From Gracilibacillus lacisalsi DSM 19029 (GTDB lineage Bacteria; Bacillota; Bacilli; Bacillales; Amphibacillaceae), in assembly GCF_000377765.1 (NCBI RefSeq), contig NZ_KB898670.1, positions 62,001 through 126,000 on the forward strand: a stretch of DNA of 64,000 nucleotides, given 5' to 3'. Made by a program: the position numbers and the translations under genes. Under the pieces are notes generated by a model. The model was not told the DNA's origin, searched no databases, and saw only the letters and a list, made by a program, of their open reading frames with translations. Positions 1 to 7,739 of this stretch are shown piece after piece. Within the stretch, counting starts at the first letter, position 1; every line of letters begins with the position of its first letter.

Positions 1-561
1 CATAAGATATTTATAAAAGGCAGGAAATTCGCGAATGGTTGAGTAAACATCTCGCCATTCAAAATATTCTGCGTGTGAACCGTATACTTCCTCAAAACCT
101 TGTTGTTTCATAGCCAATTTAGTTCTAGAAATATGAAAAAATTGCGTGATAACCGTTATATGATCTGTTGATAAGTTATGTTTTTGAGCAATCTCCAAAC
201 TATTCTCTGCTGTCATTTCGGTATTATAGCCATTGTTATCAGTGATGATCGATGATTCAGGTACTCCTTTTTCAATTAAATAACCTTTCATTACTTTTGC
301 TTCATCAAATCCTTCCATACCAATGCCACCACTGACAATAATCGTTTCTAGTAAGTTATTGATATACAAATTGTAGGCTTTATCAAGACGAGCTTGTAGT
401 CTGGCTGAAGGCGTGCCGTCTTCGTTCACTTTATTACCAAGGACTACACCAACTTCTGACCGTTCATTTTCATCAGTTAATCCATCAATAGTAATAACGA
501 TTGTATGTATAACAAAAAAAGTAAACGTTAGTCCAATCAAAATGATAACTCTTTTTTTCAT
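1..561 (-). CDS. YdcF/SanA-like DUF218 protein, C-terminus cut by window edge
   Basis: The reverse strand reads 187 codons from ATG at 559-561 to the window edge with no stop, so the 3' end is missing. A GGAAAGGAGT ribosome site lies just upstream of the ATG. The N-terminus is one membrane helix (about residues 4-26). It is followed by the DUF218 pattern: EVGVVLGNKV, then SARLQARLDKA, IIVSGG, EAKVMKGYLIEKGVPESSII, DNNGYNTEMTAENS and ITQFFHISRTKLAMKQQG. Members (YdcF, SanA, ElyC) are envelope proteins of uncertain biochemical role, linked to cell-envelope integrity. The family is clear, but the exact function is not known. Confidence 0.8.
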   Translation of the reverse strand, partial: MKKRVIILIGLTFTFFVIHTIVITIDGLTDENERSEVGVVLGNKVNEDGTPSARLQARLDKAYNLYINNLLETIIVSGGIGMEGFDEAKVMKGYLIEKGVPESSIITDNNGYNTEMTAENSLEIAQKHNLSTDHITVITQFFHISRTKLAMKQQGFEEVYGSHAEYFEWRDVYSTIREFPAFYKYLM

Positions 562-661
562 AGAATACTCCTTTCCCTTCCTATCATAACTAAAAAAAAG
601 CTTTTAAACTATCCCTTCATATAGTAAACTTATTTTCCAAAAGACAACTGGGGGATACATC

Positions 662-1456
662 ATGTTGATGAAAAAATGGCTGATCAGTTTACTTTTTGTG
701 ATGACCATACTAGCCGGGTGTGGAACTGCAACAATCGAAGAGCAACAAACTGATCCAACAGCAGCAGACAGTACTACTGAAGAAACAATGTCTCAGGAAA
801 GCAAGACACCGTCAGAAAAGCCTGAGCATGCAGAAACACCAGATGATGAACATTTCGCCACGGCTACTGTCAGTCGTGTAGTCGATGGTGATACGGTCCG
901 TATTGAATTAGATGGTCAGGAAGAAACAGTAAGACTTTTATTAGTCGATACACCTGAAACAAAACACCCTAACCTTCCTGTTCAACCTTTTGGTCCGGAA
1001 GCATCTGAATTTGCAGTGGAAAAACTGGCAGGAAAAGAAATTCAAATCGAATTCGATGGGCCAGAACGAGATAATTATGATCGACTTCTTGGCTATATTT
1101 GGGTGGATGGAGAAAATTTTAATCAACTATTATTAGAAGAAGGCTTTGCACGTTATGCTTATGTCTATGATCCTCCTTATATCCACCAGGATGAAATGAA
1201 GCAAGCGGAACAACGAGCACGTGAAGCAGAGATTGGAATCTGGAGTATCGATGGGTACGTAACTGATGATGGTTTCAACCATGAAGGAGTCAAAGATGAC
1301 CCTCAAGAAAATCAAGAAACTGAACCACCAGATGAAGATGTTTATTATGCTAATTGTACAGAGGCACGCGAAGCTGGTGTAACTCCTTTGCATGAAGGTG
1401 ATCCTGGTTATGGAAGTCACATGGATGGCGATGGTGATGGCGTAGCTTGTGAGTAA
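662..1456 (+). CDS. Thermonuclease-like secreted lipoprotein with excalibur domain
   Basis: A 264-residue exported nuclease. Residues 1-20 form a lipoprotein signal ending in LAGC (Cys20). A Ser/Thr/Glu-rich linker runs to about residue 62. The staphylococcal nuclease fold covers about 65-197, with VDGDTVR (75-80), RLLLVDTPET (Arg91, Asp96, Glu99) and YDRLLGYIWV (Arg141), which match the catalytic Arg/Glu/Arg set. The C-terminal 40 residues are an excalibur calcium-binding motif with a DGDGDGVACE end. It should hydrolyse DNA or RNA outside the membrane in a calcium-dependent way. The GGGGG site upstream fits the first ATG or the in-frame ATG two codons later. It is monocistronic and ends in a shared terminator. 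Confidence 0.9.
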   Translation: MLMKKWLISLLFVMTILAGCGTATIEEQQTDPTAADSTTEETMSQESKTPSEKPEHAETPDDEHFATATVSRVVDGDTVRIELDGQEETVRLLLVDTPETKHPNLPVQPFGPEASEFAVEKLAGKEIQIEFDGPERDNYDRLLGYIWVDGENFNQLLLEEGFARYAYVYDPPYIHQDEMKQAEQRAREAEIGIWSIDGYVTDDGFNHEGVKDDPQENQETEPPDEDVYYANCTEAREAGVTPLHEGDPGYGSHMDGDGDGVACE

Positions 1457-1463
1457 TGAAGGA

Positions 1464-1504
1464 AAGCCCGAAAGGTCAGATGTGACCATTCGGGCTTATT
1501 TTTA
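1464..1504. terminator. Intrinsic terminator between convergent genes
   Basis: AAGCCCGAA-GGTCA pairs with TGACC-TTCGGGCTT around a short loop and is followed by ATTTTTAT. It lies between the nuclease gene and the end of the TatD-like gene, so it can serve both strands. Confidence 0.85.
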
Positions 1505-1513
1505 TCATTGATT

Positions 1514-2269
1514 TTATACGCGATAAAATAATTTCGTATTCTGTTCTACTTGTTCTTTTATATGTTGTATTGGTAACTGTTTCACTTTTGCTATTTGTTT
1601 AATCACTTCTCTTATCATATTGGGATGTGTCATTTCCCCTTTAAATCGTCCTTCAAACGGCCATGGACCATCTGTTTCTACCATCATCAATTCAATAGGA
1701 TAGCTTTTAATTAAATCCTGAATCTCTTTTTCATAAAAACAATCTGGTGTCACGGAAATCATACATTGTGCCTCGATCATCCGCTTAATCGTGATGTCAT
1801 CTCCTTTAAACCAATGAAAATGTGCACGTTTCACCCCATACTTTGCCAATAAATTACATACTAATGCAGCATCATCATATACTGCATGCAACACAATCGG
1901 CAAATCATATTGTACAGCGAGGACCATGAACCGCTCTAATATGTCGATGTATGGTTGAAGATCGAGAATAGGTTCTTCTTTTCTTTTGTAAAATGGAAGC
2001 CCGACTTCTCCAATCGCAACTATCTGCTCATGGTGTTCGTGAATCAATATTTCAATCTGTGTTAATTCTTGATCAGTCGGGAGTGGTTGTTCTGGATGCC
2101 AGCCAAACGCTGGATAAACAGTTGGATATTGCTCCGCTAATTGCCAGACTTTTTCGCAGCTTGTTAGATCACTGGATACTGCAATCATCCCAGCCACGTC
2201 TAACGTATCCATGACCTTTTTTTGCTCAGTGGGCTTGTACCAATCCAAATGGATATGAGCATCAATCAT
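1514..2269 (-). CDS. TatD-family metal-dependent hydrolase in thiamine-precursor operon
   Basis: A 251-residue TIM-barrel hydrolase. The expected metal ligands are present: HxH (His5, His7 in DAHIHLD), Glu88 (AIGEVGL), His128 (IVLHAV), His152 (HFHWF) and Asp200 (VETDGPW). The family includes DNases, but many members are uncharacterised hydrolases. The start overlaps the end of the ABC ATPase gene by 8 bases, making it the last gene of a TPP-riboswitch operon. By position it could act on an imported pyrimidine or thiamine breakdown product, a job done in other bacilli by the unrelated YlmB deformylase. That role is inference. The family call is secure. Confidence 0.85.
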   Translation of the reverse strand: MIDAHIHLDWYKPTEQKKVMDTLDVAGMIAVSSDLTSCEKVWQLAEQYPTVYPAFGWHPEQPLPTDQELTQIEILIHEHHEQIVAIGEVGLPFYKRKEEPILDLQPYIDILERFMVLAVQYDLPIVLHAVYDDAALVCNLLAKYGVKRAHFHWFKGDDITIKRMIEAQCMISVTPDCFYEKEIQDLIKSYPIELMMVETDGPWPFEGRFKGEMTHPNMIREVIKQIAKVKQLPIQHIKEQVEQNTKLFYRV

Positions 2270-3005
2270 TTAACACACCTCGTAATGTTTGATAAATTTC
2301 CTTCTTTTTTTCAAGGAATTCCTGCGTTAACGTCAACTCTTCATTTCTCGGACGTTTGAAATCAATCGTAAATTCCTTGATGACATTGGCAGGCTTAGAA
2401 CCCAACACTAGAATTCGATCTGATAAAAAAATCGCTTCCTCAATATTATGGGTAACAAATAAAACAGACGGTCTTTCTTGTTCCCAGATAGTTAATAACC
2501 ATTTTTGCATTTCTAACCTTGTGAACTCATCTAATGCCGAAAAAGGTTCATCCAAACAGATAAAAGATTGTGGACTCAAAAGACTTCGAACAAACGCTAC
2601 ACGTTGGCGCATCCCACCAGATAATTCGTGGGGATATGCGTTGGCATAATCTTTTAACCCTGCCCGTTCCAACATTTCTAGCGCTTTTTGTTTATCAGGC
2701 TTTTGATGTAATTCCACACTTAACACAACATTTTCGAGAACGGTACGCCATGGAAAAAGAGAAGGAGTTTGTGGCATATAGCTTATCGATCCTTTTTTAC
2801 CATTGATCGCTTCATTATCTAAACGAATCGTGCCATGATCGGCTTGATAGAGCCCGCCAATCAAGTGAAAAATGGTACTTTTTCCACTGCCAGATGGTCC
2901 GAGTAAGGAAACGAATTCACCATCGTTCACGCGTAAATCTAAGTGATCAAGAATAGTTAGTTCACCAAAGCTTTTTGAAATATTTTCGAGTTCTAGTGTA
3001 CTCAT
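2262..3005 (-). CDS. thiZ: ABC transporter ATPase, thiamine-precursor uptake (ThiZ-like)
   Basis: A 247-residue nucleotide-binding subunit. It has Walker A GPSGSGKST (36-44), the Q-loop at Gln79, signature LSGGM (128-132), Walker B FICLDEP (148-154) and switch His186, so it should be active. It powers import of a thiamine pyrimidine precursor (formylaminopyrimidine in the Bacillus halodurans ThiXYZ system). Its start overlaps the permease stop by 4 bases (ATGA type), which indicates translational coupling. The substrate is inferred from the riboswitch and the ThiY-like partner. Confidence 0.88.
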   Translation of the reverse strand: MSTLELENISKSFGELTILDHLDLRVNDGEFVSLLGPSGSGKSTIFHLIGGLYQADHGTIRLDNEAINGKKGSISYMPQTPSLFPWRTVLENVVLSVELHQKPDKQKALEMLERAGLKDYANAYPHELSGGMRQRVAFVRSLLSPQSFICLDEPFSALDEFTRLEMQKWLLTIWEQERPSVLFVTHNIEEAIFLSDRILVLGSKPANVIKEFTIDFKRPRNEELTLTQEFLEKKKEIYQTLRGVLND

Positions 3006-3760
3006 GACTGTTCCTCCTTACCCGGATGCCATTTTAAGATGATTTTTTCTGCAGCAATGATAATAGCGAAAAAAATCAGGCATAAGATCATAATAAATAA
3101 AATCGCTACAAAAACTCGATCAGTACGGAATGATGATGAGGCTAGCGTCATGTATACACCAATTCCTTTGTTAGCACCTAACCATTCCGAGATAACAGCC
3201 CCCATCACACTATAGGTAGCGGAAATTTTCAGTCCGGAAAACATTTGTGGAACTGCATGAGGCAGTTCCAGCTTAGTGAAAATTTGTTTCTTCGTTGCAC
3301 CAGCCATTTTCATATAATGAATTAATTCCGGATTTGTATGTCTTAATCCATCGATTGTTGATACCGCAACCGGGAAGAAACATACTAATGTAATAATTAA
3401 TAGTTTAGGTGTAACACCAAATCCAAACCAAATAACAAGTAAAGGTGCGAGTACAATAATCGGAATGTTTTGCGACATAATCAGCAATGGATAGAGTGCT
3501 TCACGGATTTTAGGCAATAGATGAAGCATAATCGCAATGAGTAAACCTACACTTACACCAATGGCAAATCCGCTCACAGTTAAAAATACAGTTGATAAGA
3601 TATGATGCTGATAATTACTCCAGCCATTAATCGCCTCTTGCATAATGATAGTAGGTGCAGGAAGAACCCAGGTCGGAATAGCTAATATCCGACTGGACAA
3701 TTCCCATATAATTAAAATACTGACGATCACACTAACTGGTAAAAAAGACTTTCTAAACAT
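3002..3760 (-). CDS. thiX: ABC transporter permease, thiamine-precursor uptake (ThiX-like)
   Basis: A BPD-type permease with about six membrane helices and an EAA-type cytoplasmic loop (MAGATKKQIFTKLELPHA). I place the start at ATG 3758-3760, because TAGGAG lies 8 bases upstream. A longer frame opens at GTG 3790, but that codon is inside the 21-bp repeat array and has no ribosome site. The protein is 252 residues and forms the membrane channel with ThiZ and the ThiY-like lipoprotein. The repeat array separates it from the upstream thiamine-binding gene, so this part of the operon may be expressed differently. Confidence 0.87.
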   Translation of the reverse strand: MFRKSFLPVSVIVSILIIWELSSRILAIPTWVLPAPTIIMQEAINGWSNYQHHILSTVFLTVSGFAIGVSVGLLIAIMLHLLPKIREALYPLLIMSQNIPIIVLAPLLVIWFGFGVTPKLLIITLVCFFPVAVSTIDGLRHTNPELIHYMKMAGATKKQIFTKLELPHAVPQMFSGLKISATYSVMGAVISEWLGANKGIGVYMTLASSSFRTDRVFVAILFIMILCLIFFAIIIAAEKIILKWHPGKEEQS

Positions 3761-3783
3761 AGAGCATGCTCCTATTGGTTTAC

Positions 3784-3900
3784 TGGACACTTTTTAATGT
3801 TTATTGGACACTTTTCGTGATTTACTGGACACTTTTAACCTTTATCTGGACACTTTTATTAATTTTCTGGACACTTTCCGGAATTTACTGGACACTTTTC
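3784..3900. repeat. Six-unit tandem array, exact 21-bp period, core GGACACTTTT
   Basis: GGACAC starts at 3785, 3806, 3827, 3848, 3869 and 3890, always 21 bases apart. The core TGGACACTTTT is nearly invariant, and the other ten bases vary but are AT-rich. Twenty-one base pairs is two helical turns and also seven codons. The array lies inside the thi operon between two genes. Related arrays occur at 29861 and 61019. Confidence 0.95.
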
Positions 3901-3905
3901 CAATC

Positions 3906-4199
3906 TTAACGATACTTCTTCGTCAATTCACTCATGGAAGCTTGATGATCTTTTTGTGAATAGATCTTCACTTGTGAAATCACGCTTGGACAGTCTAACT
4001 CATGCATACGTTGATTCATTTTTTCGATAACAGATAATAACGTTGCCAGTTCGCCCTCCATTGTTGTTTCTAATGGATGAACTTGATAGTTGACACCTGC
4101 TTGTTCGATAATCTTGATTGCTTCATCAACAAAAGGGATGGAATCTTCCCCATTAGGTGTCTTCGGAATGATTTGTACACTAACTAATGCTTCAGCCAT
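3906..4199 (-). CDS. Small thiamine-binding-type protein (MTH1187/YkoF family)
   Basis: A 97-residue cytoplasmic protein with the pattern of the thiamine-binding DUF77 family: an N-terminal strand ALVSVQIIPKTP, a central helix and the YQVHPLETTMEGE segment. Members bind thiamine or hydroxymethylpyrimidine and accompany precursor transporters. Here it sits directly after the substrate-binding lipoprotein, 16 bases downstream, in the TPP-controlled operon. It is probably a cytoplasmic binding partner rather than an enzyme. Confidence 0.85.
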   Translation of the reverse strand: MAEALVSVQIIPKTPNGEDSIPFVDEAIKIIEQAGVNYQVHPLETTMEGELATLLSVIEKMNQRMHELDCPSVISQVKIYSQKDHQASMSELTKKYR

Positions 4200-4215
4200 T
4201 CATACCCCTCCATTA

Positions 4216-5190
4216 TTATTCTGGTAAAAATTCGTTTGTATATGCTGCATCAACGTCTAGCTCGCGTTCTAGTAGGTCATTTTCGAACATGAATTCTGCG
4301 TAATTGCTCCAGACTTCTTCTGATTGTTCGCCCCATCTATCCGCATCATCTTGGTATCTTGGTGATATCCATTCCTGACTAGCATGTACTAATTCTTCGT
4401 CTAAATCTGGTTGCGCTTCTATTAAAATGTCAGCTGCTTCTTCTGGATTGTCGATCGCATCCTGATAACCGCGACTAACTGCAGCCATAAATTTTTTGAT
4501 TGTTTCTGGATTTTCTTCGATCATATCTTCATTGGTGGTAATAACTGGTGTGTAATAATCTAGTTTTTCTGAATAGTCCGTAAGATAGATCATATCAATT
4601 TCCTTACCTCGAAGTTCTGCCTCGATTCCAGTCCAACCATAGTAAATCCAAGCAAAATCTACATCACGTTCTACTGCTGTGAAAAAGTCTGTATTACCCA
4701 TATTTACGATATCAACATCTTCAACTGATGCTTCCTCTTGTTTCATTAACGCATCAATAACTGCCGATTCAACAGGAGCACCCCAACCACCATATGTTTT
4801 TCCAGCAAAATCAGCAGGTGATGTGATTTCTTTTTCCTCTGGTGCGGCAAATCCAGAAGTATTGTGCTGGATTACTGCTGCAATCGAAACAAGCGGAATA
4901 TCTTGTGTTCGAGCTTCTGTTACTTGTTCTTGATAACTGATGCCAAATTCTGCTTGCCCTGAAGCTACAGTCTGATCTGCTCCAGCTTCTCCTGGCATAA
5001 CAATTTCTACATCTAATCCTTCATCTTCGAAATATTTTTTCGATTCCGCAACATACAGTCCGGTGTGATTAGTGTTGGGTGTCCAATCTAATACTAAAGT
5101 AACTTCTTCTAATTCTTCTCGTGTGCTTTCTTCATTCCCACAACCTGCGAGTATAAACATACCTATTATTACAAATAAAAATTTTTTCAT
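4216..5190 (-). CDS. thiY: NMT1/THI5-like substrate-binding lipoprotein (ThiY-like)
   Basis: A 324-residue lipoprotein with signal and lipobox LAGC (Cys17). The mature part starts with VTLVLDWTPNTNHTGLYVAESKKYF, the NMT1/THI5 hallmark. It also has the PGEAGADQTVASGQAEFGISYQEQ segment and an Asp/Glu-rich C-terminal lobe. ThiY proteins capture N-formyl-aminomethyl-methylpyrimidine or HMP outside the membrane for salvage. It is the first gene after the TPP riboswitch. Preference for formylaminopyrimidine over HMP cannot be read from sequence. Confidence 0.9.
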   Translation of the reverse strand: MKKFLFVIIGMFILAGCGNEESTREELEEVTLVLDWTPNTNHTGLYVAESKKYFEDEGLDVEIVMPGEAGADQTVASGQAEFGISYQEQVTEARTQDIPLVSIAAVIQHNTSGFAAPEEKEITSPADFAGKTYGGWGAPVESAVIDALMKQEEASVEDVDIVNMGNTDFFTAVERDVDFAWIYYGWTGIEAELRGKEIDMIYLTDYSEKLDYYTPVITTNEDMIEENPETIKKFMAAVSRGYQDAIDNPEEAADILIEAQPDLDEELVHASQEWISPRYQDDADRWGEQSEEVWSNYAEFMFENDLLERELDVDAAYTNEFLPE

Positions 5191-5229
5191 GATGAATCCC
5201 CCTATTTTTTATCTTTTTTGCGGAACATA

Positions 5230-5263
5230 TAAGAAAGCGCCCTAGACTTATAGCCTAGGGCGC
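5230..5263 (-). terminator. TPP riboswitch expression-platform terminator
   Basis: On the reverse strand GCGCCCTAGGC pairs with GTCTAGGGCGC around a short loop and is followed by TTTCTT. It lies between the TPP aptamer and the ThiY-like gene. GGAACATAT at the 3' end of the aptamer and ATATGTTCC just beyond the terminator are also complementary, and could form an alternative pairing. Confidence 0.85.
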
Positions 5264-5283
5264 ATATAGATATCTCATCTCAT

Positions 5284-5375
5284 ATGTTCCCTACGCTGGT
5301 GCTAACCAGATCAGGTTCTAAGGGTCAGCATCTTACGGATACAGTCTCAACCGGCAACACCGGTCCCCCTACATT
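5284..5375 (-). promoter_or_regulatory. TPP (thi-box) riboswitch aptamer
   Basis: The reverse strand carries the conserved thi-box elements in order: AGGGGGACCGGTGTTGCCGG, then TTGAGA, a variable stem, GACCCTTAGAACCTGATCTG and GTTAGCACCAGCGTAGGGAA. Thiamine pyrophosphate binding should end transcription before the transporter operon. The match is essentially complete. Confidence 0.97.
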
Positions 5376-5435
5376 TCATATAATATTGCTAACTTCTACT
5401 TTGACATAATTCGTGTATTTCTTCAAGTTTTGACA

Positions 5436-5472
5436 TTTAAAAAACGAACCTCTAATGAAAGAGGTTCGTTTA
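5436..5472 (-). terminator. Intrinsic terminator after wrbA
   Basis: AACGAACCTCT pairs with AGAGGTTCGTT around a 4-5 base loop. On the reverse strand it is followed by a T-run (TTTTTTAAA), so it ends the wrbA transcript. Confidence 0.85.
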
Positions 5473-5479
5473 TTTAGTA

Positions 5480-6079
5480 TTATCCATGAATTTTACTTGC
5501 CACATCTACGACACGTTTTGCCTGATGTTTAACCGCATCTTGAACATTTTCGACCATAGAGCCGTCTTCCTGGCTTTGGGTAACACTTGTACCATATGGA
5601 TTACCGCCAGCTGCAAATAGTGAATCATCGGAATACCCTGGAGGAACAATGATGGCACCCCAATGCATCATAGATGTATAAAGACTTAGAACAGTTGCTT
5701 CCTGTCCACCATGAGGATTAGAAGCTGAAGTCATCGCACTTACTACTTTGTTTACAGTCTTACCTGATGCCCATAGACCACCTTGTGTGTCAATAAATTG
5801 CTTCATTTGGGAAGCAACATTTCCAAAACGAGTTGGCGTACTGAAAATAATGGCATCTGCCCAGTCTAAGTCTTCAGTTGTTGCAACAGGAACATCTTTG
5901 GTTTCTTCCACGTGCTTTTGCCAGCCTGGATTTTGAGCAATCGCTTCTTTTGGTGCTGTTTCAGCAACTCGTACTACTCTTACTTCTGCTCCTGCTTCTT
6001 TTACTGCGTCTGCTGCCCAGTTTGCTAATTGATAGTTTATACCTGTAGAACTATAATAAACTATTGCTACTTTTACCAT
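5480..6079 (-). CDS. wrbA: NAD(P)H:quinone oxidoreductase, WrbA family
   Basis: A 199-residue flavodoxin-like FMN protein that reduces quinones by two electrons and so avoids semiquinone radicals. Visible are the FMN phosphate loop YYSSTG, the PTRFGNVASQMKQFIDTQGG loop and SAMTSASNPHGGQEAT, all typical of WrbA. The longest frame starts 34 codons earlier, but only ATG 6077-6079 has an AAGGAG site (10 bases upstream) and gives the family's MVKVAIVYYS start. Two MhqR-like palindromes lie upstream, so induction by quinones or other electrophiles is likely. Confidence 0.92.
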   Translation of the reverse strand: MVKVAIVYYSSTGINYQLANWAADAVKEAGAEVRVVRVAETAPKEAIAQNPGWQKHVEETKDVPVATTEDLDWADAIIFSTPTRFGNVASQMKQFIDTQGGLWASGKTVNKVVSAMTSASNPHGGQEATVLSLYTSMMHWGAIIVPPGYSDDSLFAAGGNPYGTSVTQSQEDGSMVENVQDAVKHQAKRVVDVASKIHG

Positions 6080-6144
6080 ATTGATAAAACTCCTTTTCTT
6101 ATTAGATATTATTGGTTTGCCCCGTTTGATAAAATCTATACATT

Positions 6145-6162
6145 TATCTCGAAATTGAGATA
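6145..6162. promoter_or_regulatory. MhqR-like operator, proximal
   Basis: TATCTCGAAATTGAGATA is an 18-bp near-perfect palindrome. It closely matches the quinone-responsive MarR-type MhqR box of Bacillus (tATCTcgaattcgAGATa). It lies 66 bases upstream of the wrbA start. Confidence 0.75.
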
Positions 6163-6182
6163 TTAACAATTTACCACGCATT

Positions 6183-6200
6183 TATCTCAGTTTCAAGATA
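6183..6200. promoter_or_regulatory. MhqR-like operator, distal
   Basis: TATCTCAGTTTCAAGATA is a weaker copy of the same palindrome, 38 bp from the proximal one. On the wrbA strand it contains TTGAAA, which with TAAATT 17 bases on could form a promoter, so bound repressor would cover it. Confidence 0.6.
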
Positions 6201-6210
6201 AATGATTTGA

Positions 6211-6240
6211 GAAAAAACACGGAGTGATGCGCTCCATGTT
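6211..6240 (-). terminator. Intrinsic terminator after YobA-like gene
   Basis: On the reverse strand ACATGGAG pairs with CTCCGTGT and a TTTTTT run follows, immediately after the stop codon of the upstream lipoprotein gene. Confidence 0.75.
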
Positions 6241-7208
6241 TAATCAAATGTTAAGCCTGCCTCTACCAACGTATTATAACGGATCACATTTCCTACTTCC
6301 TGATAATCAATATGAATGATTGCTTGTTTTCCATATAAAATAATTTCCCCTTCTGGAGCCATCATGGTCATCGTCATTACAGATTGTGGTGTACCCTCAC
6401 GTATGTTTGTAATGATCTCCTCTTTTTCGGATTCGTCCGTTGTATCCAATACAACCTCCTCACCTACGATCACCTCAACACGGTGATAGATGTCTTCAGG
6501 AACTATCATATCTTTAAAGGGTAGATTTGCGATCGTTAATACTCCAGTGTTGTTATCACAACCTGTCAGTTCAAACATAATGTGTTGATCATCTGTTAAG
6601 TAATATTCTAATTGTGGACAGGATACTTCACTTATTGTTTCTACTTCAACAAAGTTATCTTGCGTTGCATCTGCTTTTACGGTATACTCTCCATTCTGAA
6701 AAATATAAGTATCAAACACAGAGCTACCTTCAACTGTAATGTTTACCCCTCGCATGGTGGCTTCTTCATTGTTTTCTGTTTTTTGGATAAATTGTTCCAA
6801 AGCGACTAAGTTTACCGTTTCATCAGGTGCAATGACCATATCATGTTCTTCATCAACGATCCGTTTTATTGCAATTGCACTACTTTGTCCTGGATAGGAT
6901 TCTGCAACTGCACCATGGGTGACTTGAATTTTTTCGCCCCTCATAAGTGAATCAGCCATGCTATCTTCTATATCATCGAGGCTGAAACTAATTGCATTCC
7001 CCGCCTCTTCATGCTGTTCTGGATGAAACTCAGAAATGGATGGATCTAATCGATTCTCAACAACTAATACACTATTGTCTCCTATGTTAGCGACATAACC
7101 TTCCATCACATTTTGCACATCATCTTGTATTTTATTCCCGTTATCCAAATTTGTACCACAAGCAGTTACGAATAATAGCGTGATAATACCGAGTACATTT
7201 TTCAACAC
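6240..7208 (-). CDS. YobA-like lipoprotein (DUF3221 plus DUF4362-type regions)
   Basis: A 322-residue lipoprotein of unknown function with signal and VTAC lipobox (Cys17). Residues about 35-115 resemble the DUF3221 (YobA) beta-domain: EGYVANIGDNSVLVVE and an AESYPGQSSAIAI end. Residues about 125-215 resemble DUF4362: NLVALEQFIQKTENNEEATMRG, then VEGSSVFDTYIFQNGEYTVKAD. The last 100 residues (GEEVVLDTTD onward) are less familiar. Bacilli carry many such lipoproteins, sometimes fused like this. It is monocistronic between wrbA and the ars operon. No enzymatic motif is visible. Confidence 0.75.
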   Translation of the reverse strand: MLKNVLGIITLLFVTACGTNLDNGNKIQDDVQNVMEGYVANIGDNSVLVVENRLDPSISEFHPEQHEEAGNAISFSLDDIEDSMADSLMRGEKIQVTHGAVAESYPGQSSAIAIKRIVDEEHDMVIAPDETVNLVALEQFIQKTENNEEATMRGVNITVEGSSVFDTYIFQNGEYTVKADATQDNFVEVETISEVSCPQLEYYLTDDQHIMFELTGCDNNTGVLTIANLPFKDMIVPEDIYHRVEVIVGEEVVLDTTDESEKEEIITNIREGTPQSVMTMTMMAPEGEIILYGKQAIIHIDYQEVGNVIRYNTLVEAGLTFD

Positions 7209-7258
7209 AATCGCCTCCCTTTTTCTATTAGTCGTTGGCCTTTGAAAAAGGTTACATC

Positions 7259-7292
7259 AAAAAAAGAATGGACATTCAAACATCCATTCTTC
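7259..7292 (-). terminator. Intrinsic terminator of the ars operon
   Basis: AAGAATGGA pairs with TCCATTCTT. On the reverse strand it is followed by a run of seven T, just past the arsC stop. Confidence 0.85.
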
Positions 7293-7300
7293 ATCTTCGT

Positions 7301-7720
7301 TTATTCTCCTGTTTCCGCAAACTTTCTAATCCGTTCCCCAATCTCATCACGTACTCGACGGAAAACTTCCCACTTCTCTTCGTCTGTTCCTTCTGCTTTT
7401 GCTGGATCATCAAATCCCCAGTGTTCATTACGGATACCAAACGGGATAACAGGACACTTATCTCGTGCATCACCACATAATGTCACAACCATATTTGAAT
7501 TTCTTAGTATTTCCAAGTCAATTTTGTCAGAGGTTTGCTCAGAAATATCAATACCGACTTCATTCATCGCTTTCACTGCATTTGGGTTTAATCCATGTGT
7601 CTCAATTCCTGCACTGTAAACATTCCAGTCATCACCTAAATATTTTTTTCCCCAGCCTTCTGCCATTTGACTGCGACAAGAATTACCTGTACATAAAAAG
7701 TAAATGGTTTTTTTCGCCAC
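7301..7720 (-). CDS. arsC: Thioredoxin-coupled arsenate reductase
   Basis: A 139-residue low-molecular-weight phosphatase-fold arsenate reductase. The catalytic P-loop is CTGNSCR (Cys10), and the relay cysteines lie in [12 protein letters not shown], spaced as in Bacillus/Staphylococcus ArsC. It reduces arsenate to arsenite with thioredoxin as electron source. It is last in arsR-arsB-arsC, 19 bases after arsB. Length and all three redox cysteines match the family. Confidence 0.96.
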   Translation of the reverse strand: MAKKTIYFLCTGNSCRSQMAEGWGKKYLGDDWNVYSAGIETHGLNPNAVKAMNEVGIDISEQTSDKIDLEILRNSNMVVTLCGDARDKCPVIPFGIRNEHWGFDDPAKAEGTDEEKWEVFRRVRDEIGERIRKFAETGE

Positions 7721-7739
7721 TTTATATTCCTCCTAATAG

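Noticed and set aside
3784-3900. CRISPR-like array
   Set aside because: The unit is 21 bp with no unique spacers of normal length, and no cas genes are near. It is a tandem repeat.
3766-3909. 47-residue hydrophobic WTL-heptad peptide on the plus strand
   Set aside because: There is no ribosome site, it is antisense to an operon, and any 21-bp repeat free of one stop will stay open.
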